Shown piece by piece: positions 63,854-64,000 of a stretch of 64,000 nucleotides of DNA. The stretch lies in the NCBI RefSeq assembly GCF_009469605.1, contig NZ_SSXU01000021.1, forward strand, positions 1-64,000. Direction: 5' to 3'. The notes under the pieces were generated by a model, which was not told where the DNA came from, did not search any database, and worked only from the letters and a program-made list of their open reading frames with translations. The translations under genes and the position numbers were made by a program. Source of the stretch: Zoogloea sp. 1C4 (lineage in GTDB: Bacteria; Pseudomonadota; Gammaproteobacteria; Burkholderiales; Rhodocyclaceae). Positions within the stretch are counted from its first letter, which is position 1; each line of letters begins with the position of its first letter.

Positions 63854-64000
63854 GTGCCGCCGAGCTGATCGCCGATTTCCGCCCGCAGATGATCAAGTTT
63901 GCGCGCCTGCAACTGCACGACGACGCGGCGGGGGAGGATGTGGTGCAGGAGGCCATCGAAGCGGCGCTGGCGGGCATCGACCGTTTTGCCGGGCGCTCGG
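63850..64000 (+). CDS. Sigma-70 family (ECF-like) RNA polymerase sigma factor, N-terminal part
   Basis: The first 50 residues of a sigma factor cut by the window edge. The GTG at 63850 overlaps the preceding stop. Region 2 sequences LIADFRPQMIKFARLQLHDD and EDVVQEAIEAALAGIDRF (usual DxxQE pattern) are clear. Sigma factors with bufferin-type operons occur in gold/copper-induced gig clusters, so it probably drives this operon. Whether an anti-sigma follows cannot be seen. Confidence 0.85.
   Translation, partial: MSAAELIADFRPQMIKFARLQLHDDAAGEDVVQEAIEAALAGIDRFAGRS

Overview
The window reads as a stretch of a GC-rich betaproteobacterial chromosome. The best fit is the order Rhodocyclales (Azoarcus, Thauera, Azospira or Zoogloea-like). 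This is inferred from gene content and neighbourhoods (ridA-recG-ubiC-ubiA, accBC-prmA, a ctaC/ctaD oxidase locus, rpoH preceded by a CIRCE box); no rRNA or other marker is present to fix the genus. No tRNA, rRNA or CRISPR array was seen.

Layout. 1-415: right end of an IS3-family insertion sequence. 464-4710: ridA, recG, a pair of REP-like repeats, ubiC and ubiA. 4711-12720: envelope polysaccharide genes (waaA on the minus strand, a UDP-glucuronate epimerase-like gene, a glycosyltransferase, a periplasmic ATP-dependent DNA ligase, and a WbpV/WbpL/WbpM-like O-antigen set). 12726-21085: apaH, an olsB-olsA ornithine-lipid pair, a glycine-zipper lipoprotein, a PfkB kinase, and an overlapping accB-accC-prmA-DUF3426 run on the minus strand. 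21365-23976: a TlpA-like thioredoxin, a conserved unknown and the divergent mpl. 24011-25175: a short AT-richer foreign segment with an exported orphan protein and a broken gene. 25176-34286: a complete caa3-type cytochrome c oxidase locus with its heme A and copper assembly factors, plus an SCO protein behind an FNR/ANR-like site. 34416-40358: rpoH with a CIRCE operator, a YkgJ-type cysteine cluster protein, a zinc-ribbon protein with a UvrD-like helicase, and a ferric-reductase/cytochrome b5-like pair.

40540-50676 is the most interesting block. It holds a CarH/LitR-type B12-binding MerR regulator with the W-x9-EH and ExHxxG cobalamin signatures. Copies of the palindrome TTTGTC-N3-GACAAA overlap two good sigma70 promoters. 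Downstream is a ten-gene overlapping run: glutathione peroxidase, folE2, an FAD amine-oxidase-like protein, DUF1365, a cyclopropane/furan fatty-acid-type methyltransferase, a chalcone-isomerase-like protein, an MFS carrier, a DUF3833 lipoprotein, an SDR and an NTF2-like protein. The whole looks like a light- or photo-oxidation-induced membrane-lipid remodelling regulon.

50836-60475 is signalling: an HD-GYP response regulator, two large convergent hybrid histidine kinases, a solute-binding-like protein without a signal peptide, and a hemerythrin. 60618-64000 ends in an MFS carrier and a bufferin-type RiPP operon: a Cys-containing exported precursor, a DUF692/MNIO enzyme, a DUF2063 partner and the start of an ECF-like sigma factor. 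This is probably a copper or other metal stress system.
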